From: Alphaproteobacteria bacterium UBA6178
Lineage (GTDB): Bacteria; Pseudomonadota; Alphaproteobacteria; Rickettsiales; UBA3002
DNA length: 16,146 nucleotides
Direction: 5' to 3'
NCBI GenBank assembly: GCA_002422205.1
Contig: DITS01000030.1
Coordinates: 1-16,146, forward strand
Below, one piece after another: positions 15,360 through 16,146 of the stretch. Below the pieces are notes generated by a model. The model saw nothing but the letters and a program-made list of their open reading frames with translations, did not search any database and was not told the origin of the DNA. The position numbers and the translations under genes are program-made. Each line of letters begins with the position of its first letter. The first letter of the stretch is position 1.

Positions 15360-16146
15360 CAGTGGGACTCCTTCTTCAGTACCGATTCGCTGATGCTGGC
15401 CGGTTGCGGCAACGGCTTTTCAAATCGGCTAACCAGCGGCATGACCAATAGAAAATGAGCAAAATATAATGCCGTGAAGATTCGCGAGAGAATCACGTAA
15501 ATCCCTTCGGCTGGCATCGCGCCCAGATAGCCCAACGCGACGCAGGTAATGCAAAACAACCAGAAAAACCATTTATACATCGGGCGGTAATTGGTGCTGC
15601 GCACTTTGGAATGATCAAGCCACGGAATCACGAATAATACCAAAATCGCGGCAAACATGGCCAGCACGCCACCCAGCTTGTCGGGGATGGCGCGCAAAAT
15701 GGCATAGAAGGGCAGGAAATACCATTCCGGCACAATATGCGCAGGGGTTACCAGCGGATTCGCTTCGATATAATTATCGGGATGGCCCAGATAATTCGGC
15801 GCGAAAAACAGGAATCCGGCAAAGATAATAAAGAAAATACCAAAGCCAAAGAAATCCTTGACCGTATAATAAGGATGGAACGGAATCGTATCCTGCGGGC
15901 CTTTCACATCAATACCGGTCGGGTTGTTTGAGCCATAGGCGTTCAGCGCCAGAATATGCAACGCTACCACACCGATGATCAGGAAGGGCATCAGGAAATG
16001 CAGCGCGAAGAAACGGTTTAGCGTGGGATTATCAACCGAGAAACCACCCCATAACCAATTCACGATGGATTCACCCACCAGCGGGAATGCCGAAAACAAG
16101 TTGGTGATCACCGTCGCGCCCCAGAAGCTCATCTGGCCCCATGGCA
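15359..16146 (-). CDS. petB: Cytochrome b of the bc1 complex, N-terminus cut by window edge
   Basis: Membrane subunit carrying both b haems and the Qo and Qi quinone sites. The frame stays open to position 16146, entering with PWGQ before MSFWGATVITNL, so the Met at 16132 is internal and about 150-170 N-terminal residues are missing. The visible 261 residues include one His from each haem pair, in ALHF and LHIL, 14 residues apart on helix D. The Qo-site PEWYF motif follows, within HIVPEWYFLPFYAILRAIPD. Several C-terminal helices come next, and a hydrophilic tail ends KKESH. The length and the single frame through PEWYF and beyond show a full-length bc1-type protein rather than split b6/subunit IV. 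A Rieske gene would be expected upstream, outside the window. Confidence 0.96.
   Translation of the reverse strand, partial: PWGQMSFWGATVITNLFSAFPLVGESIVNWLWGGFSVDNPTLNRFFALHFLMPFLIIGVVALHILALNAYGSNNPTGIDVKGPQDTIPFHPYYTVKDFFGFGIFFIIFAGFLFFAPNYLGHPDNYIEANPLVTPAHIVPEWYFLPFYAILRAIPDKLGGVLAMFAAILVLFVIPWLDHSKVRSTNYRPMYKWFFWLFCITCVALGYLGAMPAEGIYVILSRIFTALYFAHFLLVMPLVSRFEKPLPQPASISESVLKKESH

Overview
The window looks like a chromosomal, housekeeping stretch from an alphaproteobacterium. The evidence is a DUF3035 lipoprotein (a family I know mainly from Alphaproteobacteria) next to lspA and a pair of M16 peptidases, a cytochrome b / cytochrome c1 pair of the fbc/pet type, and moderately GC-rich coding sequence judged by eye. 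I cannot name the genus. No mobile element, CRISPR array, rRNA, tRNA or prophage gene was seen. Coding density is very high: almost every intergenic gap is under 35 bases and many genes overlap by 1 to 17 bases. The two largest gaps are 79 and 140 bases, so no stretch over 300 bases lacks a gene.

Layout. Positions 1-12053 form one long minus-strand cluster of eleven genes. In transcription order, from the right, these are: a CaCA-type Na+/Ca2+ antiporter, secF, ribF, lspA, a DUF3035 lipoprotein, a catalytic M16 metallopeptidase, a non-catalytic M16 partner, pgi, mutL, a WbpL/WecA-type glycosyl-phosphate transferase, and a WbpM/CapD-type nucleotide-sugar dehydratase cut by the left edge. A sigma70-like promoter at 12080-12108 sits just upstream of the first gene, and the gaps and overlaps would allow read-through of the whole cluster. 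murJ (12133-13677) is the only plus-strand gene. It diverges from the antiporter and converges tail to tail with uppP, overlapping it by 24 bases. To the right, cytochrome b (cut by the right edge) and cytochrome c1 form the end of a bc1-complex operon, closed by a clear intrinsic terminator at 14558-14586.

How the genes fit together. The dominant theme is the cell envelope. SecF drives protein export. LspA matures lipoproteins, and a lipoprotein gene follows it directly. Two M16 proteins probably form an exported protease heterodimer. MurJ flips lipid II, and UppP recycles the undecaprenyl carrier that MurJ's substrate and the WbpL-like transferase both use. The WbpL/WbpM-like pair starts a surface polysaccharide. 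RibF (FMN/FAD synthesis), Pgi (glycolysis/gluconeogenesis), MutL (mismatch repair) and the bc1 complex are general housekeeping.

I did not find a clearly new biological system. The points most worth a second look are the lspA-DUF3035-M16-M16 block, secF without secD beside it, ribF joined directly to lspA without ileS, the convergent murJ/uppP overlap, and unusual motif variants in the WbpL-like transferase.
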